Shown: positions 1 through 8,551 of the stretch, piece by piece
Layout: every line of letters begins with the position of its first letter
How positions within the stretch are numbered: the first letter of the stretch is position 1
NCBI GenBank assembly: GCA_001296005.1
Contig: LJHR01000009.1
Coordinates: 186,001-250,000 of the forward strand
Direction: 5' to 3'
Length of the DNA: 64,000 nt
Source of the DNA: an alpha proteobacterium AAP38
GTDB lineage: Bacteria > Pseudomonadota > Alphaproteobacteria > Azospirillales > Azospirillaceae
Translations under genes and position numbers: made by a program
Notes under the pieces: generated by a model
The model's input: only the letters and a program-made list of their open reading frames with translations
Told to the model about the DNA's origin: nothing
The model's database searches: none

Positions 1-740
1 GCCCGCAGGAGCGGGACAGGGACCCGGACACGGGCCGCGCGATGGCCCACCGCATCCGCCGCGCAATCCAGCAGCGTTGCCCAGTCATAGCCGACGGTCA
101 CCCCGTCACACAGGGCATATTCCTGTCCCTGCGGTCCGCCGGGTTTGGCCAGGGCGGCGATGGCGTCGGCGGCATCTGCTACCTGTACCATGGCCAGCCT
201 CGCTTCCGACCCGCCCAGCACAGGCACGACAGGCCCGGCAGCGGCCTTGAATAGCGACAGGGTTTCGCGGTCCCAGGGGCCATAGATGGCGGGCGGGCGG
301 ATGATGCACCAGTCGGTGCCGCCATGGGCCGCCAGTGCCGCCACCTCTCCCGCCTGCTTACTGGCGGCATACTGGGACAGGTGCGGCTGGGTCGCGGCCT
401 GGCTGGAGATCAGCAGCAGTCGGGCGCGGGGCGCGTGGGTGGCGACGGCGCGACCGATGGAAGCCGAACCGCCCTCATTCACGGCGAAGAACTGCGCCCG
501 GTCTTTGGCCTTGATCAGGCCGGCGCCATGGATGACGACATCAGCACCCGTGACAAGTCTGGCCAGGGCCGCATCATCGCGTAGATCGCCCAGCACCAGT
601 TCGGGCCGGACATCGGCCAGCAGCGGATGCACCGGGTCCTGACGCACCAGCATACGGACGGCAAAGCCGGCGCGGTGCAGGGCCGCCACTATATAGCGGC
701 CCAGAAAGCCGGTGCCACCCGTTATGGCGGCGACCTTCAT
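1..740 (-). CDS. NAD-dependent epimerase/dehydratase (extended SDR), 3' end outside window; ceramide-reductase-like candidate
   Basis: The reading frame opens at an ATG at 740 on the minus strand and runs off the left edge, giving about 246 codons. The N-terminus MKVAAITGGTGFLGRY holds the GxxGxxG Rossmann motif for NAD(P). Further in come the SDR-type YxxxK (YAASK) and an IRPPAIYGP stretch typical of extended SDR epimerases. It starts two bases downstream of the stop of the acyl-AMP ligase gene, so the two are translationally linked. In Caulobacter an SDR of this type (CerR) reduces 3-keto-ceramide and sits beside an acyl-ACP synthetase. The same pairing here makes a ceramide reductase plausible, but that is inference; a sugar epimerase is the alternative. 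Confidence 0.85.
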   Translation of the reverse strand, partial: MKVAAITGGTGFLGRYIVAALHRAGFAVRMLVRQDPVHPLLADVRPELVLGDLRDDAALARLVTGADVVIHGAGLIKAKDRAQFFAVNEGGSASIGRAVATHAPRARLLLISSQAATQPHLSQYAASKQAGEVAALAAHGGTDWCIIRPPAIYGPWDRETLSLFKAAAGPVVPVLGGSEARLAMVQVADAADAIAALAKPGGPQGQEYALCDGVTVGYDWATLLDCAADAVGHRAARVRVPVPLLR

Positions 741-742
741 AA

Positions 743-2476
743 TCAGGCGGACAGTAGGGCGTTGGCGCCGAACTCACCGGCCAGCAGCATCTGCCGGGCC
801 TTGGTGCGTGACAGCTTGCCCGAAGAGGTCTGGGGCAGGGAGTGGGTGGGTACCAGCACCACCTTCACCTCCAGCCCATGGGCGGCACGCAGCACGCCCT
901 GCACCTGGGCCGCCAGGGCGGCGCGGGCTTCGTCCTGCGTCGGGCGGCACTGCACCAGCACCACCACCTGCTCTCCGCCATCCCCATCGACAGAGAAGGC
1001 AACGACGTCGCCGCTGCGCAAGCTGTCGATGGAATGTTCGGCGGACCATTCCAGATCCTGCGGCCAGATATTGCGGCCATTGACCAGGATCAGGTCCTTG
1101 GCCCGGCCCGTGATGACGATCTGCCCATCGCAGAGATAGCCCAGGTCGCCCGTATCCAGCCAGCCATCGGCGGACAGCACTGCCGCCGTTTCCTCCGGTC
1201 GGTTGAAATAATCGCGCATGAGTGACGGGCCGCGGGCGAACAGGCGGCCCACCTGCTTTTCGCCCAGCAGCTTGCCATCAGGATCGCGCACCTCAATGGC
1301 GTGGCCTGGCAAGACGGGGCCGTTCAGCACGAATTCACGCTCGCGCTCCGTCTGCGGACCCGGCGGTACGGCGACCGCGTCGCCTTCCAGCCGGTCGAGA
1401 TCAACACGGTCGGTGACCAGTCCGACACCCAGCGGTGCGAAGGACAGGGCCAGCGATGCCTCTGCCATGCCGTAGGAGGGGACCAGGGCGCCGGCGTTGA
1501 ACCCACGCGGGGCAAAGGTTTCCGCAAACTTGCGTAGCACGCGCGGACGCACCATGTCGCCGCCGATGCCGGCCCCGCGCCAGGTGGACAGGTCGATCCC
1601 TTCGGTCGAGGCCGTCTCCGCGCGCCGTGCCGCAAGCTCGTACCCGAAGCTGGGGCTGTAGGACAGAGTACCGCCATTGCGGGTGATCAGGTTCAGCCAT
1701 AGCAGCGGACGGCGGGCAAATTCACGGGTCGGCAGATAGTCGATGGAAACCTGACAGACCAGCGGGGTCAGCAGGAACCCGACCAGCCCCATATCGTGAT
1801 AGAGCGGCAGCCAGGAAACGCAGCGGTCAGCCGCCGTGATCTTCAAGCCATGATGGGTGATGGCATAGGCATTGGCCATCAGGGCACGCTGCGTCACGGC
1901 CACGCCCAGGGGGAAACGCGTGCTGCCCGACGAGAATTGCAGGTAACAGAGATCGTCGGGGCCAACGGTCGGCAACTCAATCCCCGCCCCGTCGACATCA
2001 TCGAACACGGCAAGCGTGCCCACGGCCTTCATGTCCAGGCCATCGGCGGCGGCCTTTACCCAGTCGGCCAGCGAGGCGGGCGACAGGACGGCGGCGGCAT
2101 CGGCCCCCTGCATCATGCGGCGAATATGCTCAATATAGGCGTCCTTGCCACCGAACGCCGCCGGCAGGGGCAGGGGGGCGGGGACGAGGCCCCCAAACTG
2201 GCACGCCGTGAAGGCGCGCATGAAGTCGCCGTCGCTTTCGGCGATGATGGCGACGCGGTCGCCCTTCACCAGCCCCTTGGCCAGCATCTTGCGGGCCAGC
2301 GACACGCCCTGTTCATACATCTGCGCGTAGGGCAGCGCCTCCGTCAGTTCACCCTTGCCGGAGTAGAAATTCAGGCCGGTCTCCCCGCGCGACGCGTATT
2401 CAATCGCTTCCGGCACCGTGGCAAAATCAGCCAGGCGGGAGGCGAGCGCATGCTTGGAAGGGGTGGGGCTGACCAT
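743..2476 (-). CDS. Fatty acyl-AMP ligase / acyl-ACP synthetase-like (ANL superfamily)
   Basis: A 577-residue adenylate-forming enzyme. The ATP-binding loop FSSGSTRFPLG is near residues 181-191. SYGMAEA, the DTGDLG aspartate, GRNIWPQDLE and a C-terminal SGKLSR lysine loop follow in the expected order. The GRN-x-x-PQD-x-E signature is typical of fatty acyl-AMP ligases rather than acyl-CoA synthetases. I chose the ATG at 2476 because the family is about 580 residues long; the frame stays open upstream to 2584, but those 36 residues do not look like the family. It would activate a fatty acid as acyl-AMP and load it onto an acyl carrier protein. No ACP is visible, so the partner may lie left of the window, as with AasR/AcpR in Caulobacter sphingolipid synthesis (inference). 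Confidence 0.88.
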   Translation of the reverse strand: MVSPTPSKHALASRLADFATVPEAIEYASRGETGLNFYSGKGELTEALPYAQMYEQGVSLARKMLAKGLVKGDRVAIIAESDGDFMRAFTACQFGGLVPAPLPLPAAFGGKDAYIEHIRRMMQGADAAAVLSPASLADWVKAAADGLDMKAVGTLAVFDDVDGAGIELPTVGPDDLCYLQFSSGSTRFPLGVAVTQRALMANAYAITHHGLKITAADRCVSWLPLYHDMGLVGFLLTPLVCQVSIDYLPTREFARRPLLWLNLITRNGGTLSYSPSFGYELAARRAETASTEGIDLSTWRGAGIGGDMVRPRVLRKFAETFAPRGFNAGALVPSYGMAEASLALSFAPLGVGLVTDRVDLDRLEGDAVAVPPGPQTEREREFVLNGPVLPGHAIEVRDPDGKLLGEKQVGRLFARGPSLMRDYFNRPEETAAVLSADGWLDTGDLGYLCDGQIVITGRAKDLILVNGRNIWPQDLEWSAEHSIDSLRSGDVVAFSVDGDGGEQVVVLVQCRPTQDEARAALAAQVQGVLRAAHGLEVKVVLVPTHSLPQTSSGKLSRTKARQMLLAGEFGANALLSA

Positions 2477-2651
2477 GGCGTACTGTTCCGAACAAGGGGG
2501 CGCGGGGCCCGAACCAGAGGATTGAATGCCGTTCACAGCGCGCAACGGCAAAAGCGTACCCCCAACATAGGGAAGTCCGTCCATGCCGGCTCATACCAGA
2601 GCGGGAGGTTTCGGGCAATCAGCGCGGATGTAGGGGCACCCTTGCCACCTG

Positions 2652-3779
2652 TCAAATGGAGCGGGACAGCCATTCCGCCAGCAGCGTCGCGTTATGCCGC
2701 CCTGGATTATTCACCGACAGGTCGAAATTCGCGGCAAAGGCCTGTTCCTGAACGGCCCGCCATTGCGGGTGGCTGGCGATGGCATCGTCCAGATGCATCA
2801 GCAGATCATCAGCCGTGTCCAGCACAGGCCCGAAGGTCCAGAACCGGTAATTGGCGTTGTCCCGCCAAGCGACGGCATGGGCGTTCAGGAACACGCATGG
2901 ACGCGGTTTGCACAGGAACTCATAGACCTGGCTGCTAACATCCCCGAGATAGAGGTCTGCTGCCATCGTGTAGGTCATGTCGCAACTGGCATCGCTGCCC
3001 AGATCAATGCGGATATGATCCAGCCCCCTGAATCGCTCAAACGCCGCCAGCTTGCCCGGCGTCACCGGGTCGAACAGCCGCATATGGGGTGCGAAAATCA
3101 GGTTGTAGCGGTCCTGGCGGGCCATGATCTCCAGAATCATCATGCCAAAGCGTGGCCAGGACCCCAGCGTTGTGGAGAAATGCGGGTTGTAGAGGATGGT
3201 GGGCCGGCCATTGGCGAACAGGGGGGGGCGTCCGCCCGCCAGCCGGTTTACCGCGTCGAACTTCGTGTAGGCGGAAACCGCATAGCGGTTCGCCGTCAGA
3301 TATCCGGCTTCCACCAGGCGTTGCGCACTTTTCGGGCTGGGGATCAGGTTGAAGTCGAACTTGGCGACGCGGGGGTCAAAGGTGACGTCCCGATCACCGG
3401 CGCCATGTTCGGTATTGATGAATTTGGGCCGCCTGACGCCGAACCGGCGCAGCAAGAGGCTGGTCTTGTCCGTCGACACCAGCGCGTCATAGGTATTCAG
3501 CATCCGGCGGTTATGGAACAGCGACCACGCCTTGGGCGGTACCGGCAAGGCGCGAAAACGCCGGTAGAGGCGAATGCCCAGCGGCTGCGGCATCAGGCGC
3601 AGGCTGACCCTGGCACCGGGATAAAGTGGGATGAATTGCTGGATGTAATCCAAGTGGCCCTGGCTGGGGGCCAGAATGTCCACCTGCCAGTCCGGCCGCA
3701 GAATGGACAGTTCCAGGGCCATCGGCAGGGAATGCAGGATCTGGTGACTCTGACTGTTGTAGAGAAACCCGATCCTCAT
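2652..3779 (-). CDS. CDP-glycerol glycerophosphotransferase-like / glycosyltransferase-like protein
   Basis: A 375-residue protein with a GT-B-like layout. The N-terminus MRIGFLYNSQSHQ resembles the start of surface-polymer transferases, NTEHGAGDRD lies near the middle, and the C-terminal half carries LYLGDVSSQVYEFLCKP. That last stretch matches the D-x-S-S-x-x-x-E donor-binding region of CDP-glycerol:glycerophosphotransferases. The start codon overlaps the stop of the flippase gene by four bases (ATGA), so the two are co-translated. Together they suggest assembly and translocation of a surface glycan or polyol-phosphate polymer. The acceptor and donor cannot be named. It may belong to the family only by fold. 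Confidence 0.65.
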   Translation of the reverse strand: MRIGFLYNSQSHQILHSLPMALELSILRPDWQVDILAPSQGHLDYIQQFIPLYPGARVSLRLMPQPLGIRLYRRFRALPVPPKAWSLFHNRRMLNTYDALVSTDKTSLLLRRFGVRRPKFINTEHGAGDRDVTFDPRVAKFDFNLIPSPKSAQRLVEAGYLTANRYAVSAYTKFDAVNRLAGGRPPLFANGRPTILYNPHFSTTLGSWPRFGMMILEIMARQDRYNLIFAPHMRLFDPVTPGKLAAFERFRGLDHIRIDLGSDASCDMTYTMAADLYLGDVSSQVYEFLCKPRPCVFLNAHAVAWRDNANYRFWTFGPVLDTADDLLMHLDDAIASHPQWRAVQEQAFAANFDLSVNNPGRHNATLLAEWLSRSI

Positions 3780-5173
3780 GCCTTGTTCCGCTCCTCCGCC
3801 ATCCGCTGCCGGAACCAGCGCACCACGGGCACCAGAAACGCGACAAGCACCAGGATGGCAGAGAACATGCGGGCCCAGCCGGCGCCAATCAAGCCAAACC
3901 AGTGGATGCAGGCCAGAAGGATCGGGATATAGAGCGTCGTCGTCCAGATGCGCACCATCAGCGCCTTGTGCGCCTCACCCGCCGAAACCATGACGGGTTC
4001 CAGCGGGAAGGACCAGATGCCGACCACGGCGGCGGCCACCAACCACATCATGACGGGCCAGGCGGGCACGAATTCCTCGCCCACGATCAGGCGCAGGCCG
4101 ATTTCCCCGATGAACCAGCAGATGACCAGCGCCAGCATGGCACCGGCCCCGGCCAGCAGGGCCGAACGCTGGATCAGGGACCGCATTTCCCCGAACTGCC
4201 GCGCCTCGATCATGCGCGACAGTTCCGGGTAGATGGCGGGGATCAGCAGCTTGGCCGGCTTGGCCAGCGCCTCCCCGAGTTGCCGGGCGATGCGGAACAA
4301 GGCGGCGTCGCGCGGGCCCAGCATCCAGCCGACGGCCAGCGTGCCGATATGGGTGTAGGCCAGTTCCAGGGTGGAGGAGAGGTTGGTGGACCAGACGAAA
4401 CTCCATACCCCATCGAATCCATGGCTCATCGGTTTGCCGTCGCCGCGCCAGCTATACCCGTCCAGCAGGCCACGCTTGCGCAGTTCTGACCAGCCCTTGG
4501 CGATCAGATAGATGCCGGCGACGGCGGTGGCGACGTACCAAGCCACCAGGAAGGCTACAATGCTGCCGCCCATGATCCAGGCGATGCCGCCGCCCACCAT
4601 GCGGATGATGGCGCCCAGCGTGCTTTGCACCGACAGGATGTCGAACCGGTCGATCAGCCGCAGGATGCCCGTGGGCGTGGCCTGCACCATGAACAGAACC
4701 GAGGTGACATAGATCAGCGCCGCCGGCATCAGGTCCGCCGGCCAGCCGAAGGATGCCCCCAACGCCCAGGCAACGGCCACCGACAGGAAGGTGCCGGCGA
4801 TGGCACTCCACCCGTCCAGATGGGCTGTGAATCGCAGCAGGCGCTGGAAATCGCCGATCCGCCCTTCATTCAAGGCCGGCGTGCCATAGCGCAGGACGGC
4901 CTGCCAGCTCTGGAATTTCGCGATCTCACCAATGGTCTGGGTGAAAGTGTGGATCAGGACCAGGATGCCGAACTGTTCCACGCCCAGCGCGCGTGCCGCG
5001 ATGGCCAGACCTGCCAGGCCGGCAATGGCGTTGACCGTCTTGCCGCCCAGCAGGATGCCGGCATTGGCGAACAGACGGCGCAGGCGGTCATCGCCAAACC
5101 AGGATTTGAGGGGGGAACGGAACGTCTTACGGGCCACGTGTCGAGCTGTCTGAAATGGGTATGCCCTGCCCAT
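3776..5173 (-). CDS. Wzx-like polysaccharide/lipid flippase (MOP superfamily)
   Basis: A 465-residue integral membrane protein with about twelve hydrophobic segments. The N-terminus has the usual NAGILLGGKTVNAIAGL helix, followed by ARALGVEQFGIL, a hallmark of oligosaccharide flippases of the RfbX/Wzx type. Such proteins move undecaprenyl- or lipid-linked sugars from the cytoplasmic to the periplasmic face of the inner membrane. It is the first gene of a two-gene unit with the glycerophosphotransferase-like gene. The ATG at 5173 is the only start that keeps the basic cytoplasmic leader. No Wzy polymerase or Wzz chain-length regulator is visible in the window. Confidence 0.85.
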   Translation of the reverse strand: MGRAYPFQTARHVARKTFRSPLKSWFGDDRLRRLFANAGILLGGKTVNAIAGLAGLAIAARALGVEQFGILVLIHTFTQTIGEIAKFQSWQAVLRYGTPALNEGRIGDFQRLLRFTAHLDGWSAIAGTFLSVAVAWALGASFGWPADLMPAALIYVTSVLFMVQATPTGILRLIDRFDILSVQSTLGAIIRMVGGGIAWIMGGSIVAFLVAWYVATAVAGIYLIAKGWSELRKRGLLDGYSWRGDGKPMSHGFDGVWSFVWSTNLSSTLELAYTHIGTLAVGWMLGPRDAALFRIARQLGEALAKPAKLLIPAIYPELSRMIEARQFGEMRSLIQRSALLAGAGAMLALVICWFIGEIGLRLIVGEEFVPAWPVMMWLVAAAVVGIWSFPLEPVMVSAGEAHKALMVRIWTTTLYIPILLACIHWFGLIGAGWARMFSAILVLVAFLVPVVRWFRQRMAEERNKA

Positions 5174-5348
5174 TTAGCAGCAGGCCGCCCATCCGCATAG
5201 GCCATGCATGACGGGATAGACGAATTGCAGCGTTGGCAATGGCGCCCTGTCCTGTGACTGTGATCACTTTACGGGGGACGGATGCGGCCTACATGAACAA
5301 GGTTCGCGCGCCGCCCGCCGAATATCCGTTGCTGTTGAGGCCCTGCCC

Positions 5349-6170
5349 ATGTCGCGTTTGTCCGCCACCCATCTGCTGCACCGCACCGCGCTGGCCACCG
5401 CGCTGGCCCTTGCTGTTACGGCTGTGCCGGTTGCGGCGCAGGATAATGCGGCGGCGCCGTCGCCCGCGCTGAACGTGGATAATGCGGCCCTGGTCGCCGC
5501 CGGTCCCGCCGAGGATGTGAATGACCCGCTGGAGCCGGTGAACCGGGCCATCTTCTGGGTCAATGAGGGGCTGGATGTCGTGATCATCCGCCCGGCGGCG
5601 AAGGTCTACCGCACGGTCCTGCCGACGCCGGTACAGAAGGGCGTGCGCAATGTCCTGCGCAATCTGCGCTCCCCGCTGGATCTGACGAACCAGTTGCTGC
5701 AGGGCGACTGGCATGGGGCGGGTGATGTGCTGCGCCGCTTCACCATTAACACGACCATCGGCCTGGGTGGCCTGGTTGATGTGGCTGCCGACCATGGCAT
5801 GCCCTACGAATATGAAAGCCTGGATCAGACGCTGGCCGTCTGGGGCATTCCGGAGGGGCCATATCTGGTGCTGCCGCTGCTGGGGCCGTCATCGGTGCGC
5901 GATGCGACCGGTTTTGTGGGCGAGTATTTCGCCGATCCGGTATCGAACTATGCCAGCAATACCGACCAGGACTGGATCACCCTGACCCGTGGCACCCTGA
6001 CGGCGCTGGATACGCGGGCCGAATATATCGAGGCGCTGGACGATGTGAAGCGCAACAGCTTCGACTATTACGCCTCCATGCGCTCGCTCTACCGTCAGCG
6101 GCGCGACGGCTGGATTCGCGATGGTAAGCCCGATGTGGAGCAGATGCCGGATATTCCCGACTACGAGTGA
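5349..6170 (+). CDS. mlaA: MlaA/VacJ family outer-membrane phospholipid transport protein, without lipobox cysteine
   Basis: A 273-residue protein. An N-terminal signal segment (about residues 10-30, ending AVPVAAQD) is followed by the MlaA core, including DVNDPLEPVNRAIF, LRSPLDLTNQLLQG, TTIGLGGLVDVA and YLVLPLLGPSSVRD. MlaA takes mislocalised phospholipids from the outer leaflet of the outer membrane and passes them to MlaC. There is no cysteine anywhere in the protein, so it cannot be lipidated like the E. coli lipoprotein and is probably cleaved by signal peptidase I. The MlaBCDEF partners are not adjacent. The gene ends in a bidirectional terminator shared with the convergent TSUP gene. 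Confidence 0.9.
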   Translation: MSRLSATHLLHRTALATALALAVTAVPVAAQDNAAAPSPALNVDNAALVAAGPAEDVNDPLEPVNRAIFWVNEGLDVVIIRPAAKVYRTVLPTPVQKGVRNVLRNLRSPLDLTNQLLQGDWHGAGDVLRRFTINTTIGLGGLVDVAADHGMPYEYESLDQTLAVWGIPEGPYLVLPLLGPSSVRDATGFVGEYFADPVSNYASNTDQDWITLTRGTLTALDTRAEYIEALDDVKRNSFDYYASMRSLYRQRRDGWIRDGKPDVEQMPDIPDYE

Positions 6171-6176
6171 GTGTTC

Positions 6177-6202
6177 AATGGCTGGCCGTCAGGCCAGCCA
6201 TT
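6177..6202. terminator. Bidirectional hairpin terminator between mlaA and the TSUP gene
   Basis: Perfect 11-bp arms at 6177-6187 and 6192-6202 flank a GTCA loop. The hairpin starts seven bases after the mlaA stop and covers the last codons of the convergent exporter gene. T and A runs flank it, so it could serve both strands. Confidence 0.7.
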
Positions 6203-6944
6203 TCTGCACGACATCGACCAGATTGCGCAGGCTGAGCAGCATGATGACCACGGCAACGAGGATCATCATGGGCTTGTCGGGCAATTTCTGCGTCACCATC
6301 GCCGCAAAGGGTGCGGCGATGACGCCGCCGATGATCAGGCCAAGGATGGCGGGCCAAAGCTCCAGCCCGATGGTGAAGATGAAGGTGAAGGACACCGTCA
6401 TTGTGACGAAGAATTCAGCCAAATTGGTGGAGCCGATGGCATAGCGTGGCTGTGTGCCGCCGCCGATCAGGGTGCTGGCCACCATTGGACCCCAGCCACC
6501 GCCGCCGATTGCATCCAGGAAGCCGCCGCCAAGCCCCAGGCCCGCGACCTTGCGCGTTGATAGCTCATGCGGCGGTGGCGGGTGCAATGCCTTCCACAGG
6601 ATCAGGCCACCCATGGCCAGAAGATAGACTGCCACCACGGGCCGGATGACATCGCCATCAATCCCCGATAGCACATAGGCGCCCAGTGCGCCGCCCAGCA
6701 TGCCGGGAAGTGCCAGCCGCCAGACAAGATCAAGGCGGACATTCTTGCGCCGCCAATGGGCAAAGCCGGAGGCGCCGGTCGTGAACATTTCCGCCACATG
6801 CACGCTGGCGCTGGCCGTGGCCGGGGGCACGCCCATCGACATCATGACGCTGCTGGCCGTCACGCCATAGGCCATGCCGATGGCCCCGTCCACCATCTGG
6901 GCGGCAAAGCCGACAGCGATGAAAAGCAGGATGTCTTCGATCAT
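6189..6944 (-). CDS. Sulfite/organosulfonate exporter, TauE/SafE (TSUP) family
   Basis: A 251-residue membrane protein with seven to eight hydrophobic segments and the family's paired repeats: AQMVDGAIGMAYGVTASS near the N-terminus, and FLDAIGGGGWGPM followed by IGSTNLAEFFVT in the second half. TSUP proteins are thought to export small anionic C1-C3 or sulfur compounds. The start at 6944 is preceded by GGAAGGA at good spacing. The gene stands alone between mlaA and the methyltransferase, and nothing nearby indicates its substrate. Confidence 0.88.
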   Translation of the reverse strand: MIEDILLFIAVGFAAQMVDGAIGMAYGVTASSVMMSMGVPPATASASVHVAEMFTTGASGFAHWRRKNVRLDLVWRLALPGMLGGALGAYVLSGIDGDVIRPVVAVYLLAMGGLILWKALHPPPPHELSTRKVAGLGLGGGFLDAIGGGGWGPMVASTLIGGGTQPRYAIGSTNLAEFFVTMTVSFTFIFTIGLELWPAILGLIIGGVIAAPFAAMVTQKLPDKPMMILVAVVIMLLSLRNLVDVVQKWLA

Positions 6945-7001
6945 CGGTGTCCTTCCGAATGGCGGCCTGGGCGCCCTTTGTGCGGGAAAAATCCGGTCGG
7001 G

Positions 7002-7616
7002 TCAAAGCCGGCGCCACAGGGTGGCCAGCCATTCCTGCCGGTGACGGGGTAATCCTTCGGGCCGGCGCCAATCGGCCAGCAGGGTGAACCCAGCCCCCTT
7101 CACCGCCGCCTTCCAGCTTTGCGGGCGGCGAAAGGCCAGATAGCGGCCATCGGTGGCCAAGCCTTCCATGCCATCGCCGGTGGGATCGCAGGCATAGAAA
7201 ACACCGCCGGGTCGCAGCCAGTTCCCCACCCGATGCAGAACATGCGCAAGGGCGATGTCCGGCAGGTGGAAGAACAGATGATGGGCCCATATCCCGTCGA
7301 ACGAATGATCCATCCAGGGCGCGCGATCGGCAGACAGCAGGTCCAGCACATGCACCGTACACCCCGTCTGTTGTGCGGCGATAGCGGCCAGGGCGGGGCT
7401 GCCGTCGGCCCCGATTGCCAGGGCGCCTGCTTCCCGGAAGCCGGCAAGGTCCCGCCCGGCGCCGCATCCCAGGTCCAGAATGGCGGGCGCTTGGCAGTCG
7501 ATAGTCGTCAGGAACCGTTGCCTTGCACCGGCGCTGTCATGATCGGCCAAGTGACTGGCATAATGCGCGGCATGCGCGCTGTAATGGGCGAGCGTGGGGT
7601 TCGCTGCCCGCCCCAT
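7002..7616 (-). CDS. Class I SAM-dependent methyltransferase
   Basis: 204 residues from the ATG at 7616. That ATG overlaps the stop of the upstream gene (TGATG), which decides the start against an upstream in-frame extension to 7736. Motif I reads ILDLGCGAGRD (SAM-binding glycine loop), followed by an acidic GADGSP, a post-motif FDGIWAHHLFFHL and the motif LRPGGVFY. The nearest general family is Methyltransf_11/25. It is the last gene of an operon with a Tam41-like cytidylyltransferase, a lipid kinase and a CDP-alcohol phosphatidyltransferase. A role in modifying a lipid head group is therefore possible but unproven. Confidence 0.85.
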   Translation of the reverse strand: MGRAANPTLAHYSAHAAHYASHLADHDSAGARQRFLTTIDCQAPAILDLGCGAGRDLAGFREAGALAIGADGSPALAAIAAQQTGCTVHVLDLLSADRAPWMDHSFDGIWAHHLFFHLPDIALAHVLHRVGNWLRPGGVFYACDPTGDGMEGLATDGRYLAFRRPQSWKAAVKGAGFTLLADWRRPEGLPRHRQEWLATLWRRL

Positions 7617-8551
7617 CAGCGGATGACCCCCATCCGCTTCAGCTTCCACAGGATGCCAGGGGCCGACAGGATGGGGTGGCGCCGCTGCCATGGCGTCAGG
7701 TCCAGGCGCACACCGGAATGACGGTGCAGCTTCCACAGCAGGTAATCGACCCCGCCGGTGAAGGTAAAGGCCGCCTTTACCAGACGGGCGACGTTCAGCA
7801 CCTTGCCGAACCGTCCGCGCCAGTCCCAGGCACTGGCCGCCCTTGCCCGTTCAGCCGGCGACAGAAGTGGGTGCAGGCGACCATCGGGTCGTTCCTCAAA
7901 CGGAACCCGTGCCGATGCCCATGCAGGGGGCAGCAGGGCCGTGTAGCGGTCGGCGGCATGGTCCACGATGCTGACCCCGCGGGATGCCTTCTCCACACGC
8001 AGTTCGGCGCTGTAGGTGGCCTTGAACAGGGCCTCCCAGTAATCGCGTGCCGTACCCTCGGCGGGACCCAGCAACGCGGCCCAGCGGGTCGCCGTCGTGA
8101 CCGCCTGGGCCACGGCGGCCCGAACCTGCCGGCGGGCGGCTGCGTCGCGGGTGTGGGCCAGCATCACCGGCTGGGTGAACCGCGCCCAAATGGTGGTGTC
8201 CATGCCGTCAAAACGGGTGCTGCGCGCGAACTGGTCAATGCCCATCACGGCTACCTTGGCCCGCAAGGTGTTGCCCTGCCATGGCACTTCCCAATATTCC
8301 ACGCTGGGCGGCAGCAGGCGTGTGGCGGCTGCCAAAGGGCGGCTGTCGCGCCAGCCCGTCAGACTGTCCACCAGCACATAGAAATCCAGCAGCCCCTCGA
8401 CATCGCCCGTCCGCAGGTTGGAGCCGTAGAACAGCACCGAAGCGACATTGTCCCCGCCATGCGCCAGCAGCGCCGCCACCAGGGCGGCGGCGGGTGCGGG
8501 CAGGGGCAGGTCCCATTCCTGGTCAATCAGGGTGGAAAGTGGGTCGGTCAC
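7616..8551 (-). CDS. Tam41-like phosphatidate cytidylyltransferase family protein
   Basis: A 311-residue protein with a GTG start at 8551 that overlaps the stop of the lipid-kinase gene (GTGA). VLFYGSNLRTGDVEGLLDF at about residues 39-57 has the G-S and aspartate spacing of a pol-beta-type nucleotidyltransferase active site. The layout downstream follows mitochondrial Tam41: a VEYW strand, then FTQPVML where Tam41 has GRLHKPV, then an AVTTATRW helix and an FKATYSAELRVE segment matching Tam41's LSYSGDxR. Tam41 makes CDP-diacylglycerol from CTP and phosphatidic acid in mitochondria. I have only recalled sequence patterns, not an alignment. The classical CdsA is also present at the other end of the window, which argues for a different lipid substrate here. 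Confidence 0.65.
   Translation of the reverse strand: MTDPLSTLIDQEWDLPLPAPAAALVAALLAHGGDNVASVLFYGSNLRTGDVEGLLDFYVLVDSLTGWRDSRPLAAATRLLPPSVEYWEVPWQGNTLRAKVAVMGIDQFARSTRFDGMDTTIWARFTQPVMLAHTRDAAARRQVRAAVAQAVTTATRWAALLGPAEGTARDYWEALFKATYSAELRVEKASRGVSIVDHAADRYTALLPPAWASARVPFEERPDGRLHPLLSPAERARAASAWDWRGRFGKVLNVARLVKAAFTFTGGVDYLLWKLHRHSGVRLDLTPWQRRHPILSAPGILWKLKRMGVIR

Noticed and set aside
7617-7736. N-terminal extension of the methyltransferase to 7736
   Set aside because: The extension overlaps the Tam41-like gene by 120 bases and the coupled ATG at 7616 gives a normal family start.
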